Shown here piece after piece: positions 54,781 to 55,152 of a stretch of DNA of 55,152 bases (within the stretch, counting starts at the first letter, position 1; each line of letters begins with the position of its first letter). The translations under genes and the position numbers were made by a program. The stretch is from an uncultured Oscillospiraceae bacterium (GTDB lineage Bacteria; Bacillota; Clostridia; Oscillospirales; Oscillospiraceae). The notes beneath the pieces are model-generated. The model worked only from the letters and a program-made list of their open reading frames with translations, was not told the origin of the DNA and ran no database searches. The stretch is taken from NCBI GenBank assembly GCA_934591725.1, contig CAKTPR010000001.1, positions 1 through 55,152 of the forward strand. The letters run 5' to 3'.

Positions 54781-55152
54781 TCAGGTGTTCATCGGCAGGC
54801 TGACGGAGACGACGCAGCCGCCGCCGGGGGCGTTATCGATATCGAGCCTGCCGCCGTGGCGGGTGACGATCTCATCGCACACTGATAGGCCGATGCCGGT
54901 GCCGCGGTTCTTGGAGCTGCCCTTGTAGAACTTCTCCTTGACGTGCGGAAGCTCACCCTCAGGGATGCCGTGGCCGTAGTCGCGCACGGTGATGTGAACA
55001 AAGCTGCCGTCATCGTCGAGCTTTATATCCACCTTGCCGCCCTCGCCGCCGTGCTTCATGGCGTTGTCAAGCAGATTGAGAAACACCTGCTTGAGACGCT
55101 CCGGGTCGCCGGGGATGAGCGGTATCTCAACGGGCGGCTCGGTATAATTGAC
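54781..55152 (-). CDS. Sensor histidine kinase, C-terminal ATPase domain (5' truncated by the window)
   Basis: 123 residues to the stop at 54781. The HATPase_c domain is clear: N box FLNLLDNAMKHG, G1 RDYGHGIPEGELPHVKEKFYKG, G2 GTGIGLSVC, and the C-terminal GGRLDIDNAPGGGCVVSVSLP. The frame stays open to the window edge at 55152, so the sensor and His phosphorylation domains lie beyond. It is 40 bp upstream of DUF1385 in the same direction; its response regulator should be outside the window. Confidence 0.9.
   Translation of the reverse strand, partial: VNYTEPPVEIPLIPGDPERLKQVFLNLLDNAMKHGGEGGKVDIKLDDDGSFVHITVRDYGHGIPEGELPHVKEKFYKGSSKNRGTGIGLSVCDEIVTRHGGRLDIDNAPGGGCVVSVSLPMNT

Overview
The window reads as chromosomal DNA of a GC-rich, spore-forming Clostridia bacterium, most like the Oscillospiraceae/Ruminococcaceae. 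The reasons are the yabP-yabQ-divIC-yabR sporulation/division block, T-box leaders, an IreB protein, Feo genes with a FeoB-associated Cys-rich peptide, and the order DUF1385-prmC-recA-recX-rimO-pgsA-cysS. I saw no tRNA, rRNA, CRISPR array, insertion sequence or prophage gene. The taxonomic call is inference.

Layout. 1-5070: the end of an unknown gene and its terminator; a consensus promoter and a Trp-type T-box driving an ABC uptake system (trpXYZ); then yabP, yabQ, divIC and yabR. 5067-6676 (minus): a diacylglycerol-type glycosyltransferase and a CrtO-like acyltransferase. 6931-10209: a three-gene SPFH / zinc-ribbon / TPM envelope operon like Bacillus ydjGHI. 10272-15811 (minus): two large YhgE/Pip proteins around a two-TM acidic protein. 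16145-29153: a 13-gene polysaccharide locus (initiating phosphoglycosyltransferase, epimerase, five glycosyltransferases, a TupA-like protein, acetyltransferases, flippase, SGNH and MBOAT O-acylation pair). 29217-31608: tspO, a second TupA-like gene, an Xre regulator and ireB. 31761-35757 (minus): pheST behind a T-box; its promoter is divergent from a lipoprotein-alr pair (35795-37610). 37669-38788 (minus): a CDF metal exporter behind a NiCo riboswitch.

38892-44200 (minus) is an extended ferrous-iron operon: feoA-feoA-feoB, a Cys-rich FeoB partner, a small winged-helix regulator, an HMA metallochaperone-like protein, DUF3793, a flavodoxin and a 30-residue membrane peptide. A divergent DtxR-type gene and repeated GGTTAG/TTAAC palindromes point to metal-dependent repression. 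44812-46918 holds a split-barrel flavoprotein, an HxlR regulator and a PatB-type lyase, with related palindromes ahead of the first two. 46983-55152 (minus) is housekeeping: an EFR1-type flavodoxin-ferredoxin, cysS, pgsA, rimO, recX, recA, prmC, DUF1385, and the 3' end of a sensor histidine kinase.

The most notable features are RNA and operator level: two T-boxes, a NiCo riboswitch whose expression platform offers a three-way GAGGGG/CCCCTC exchange, and a dense set of DtxR-type boxes. At protein level they are a roughly 105-residue insertion in PheT, an acidic insertion in FeoB, and the tandem YhgE operon with its small partner.
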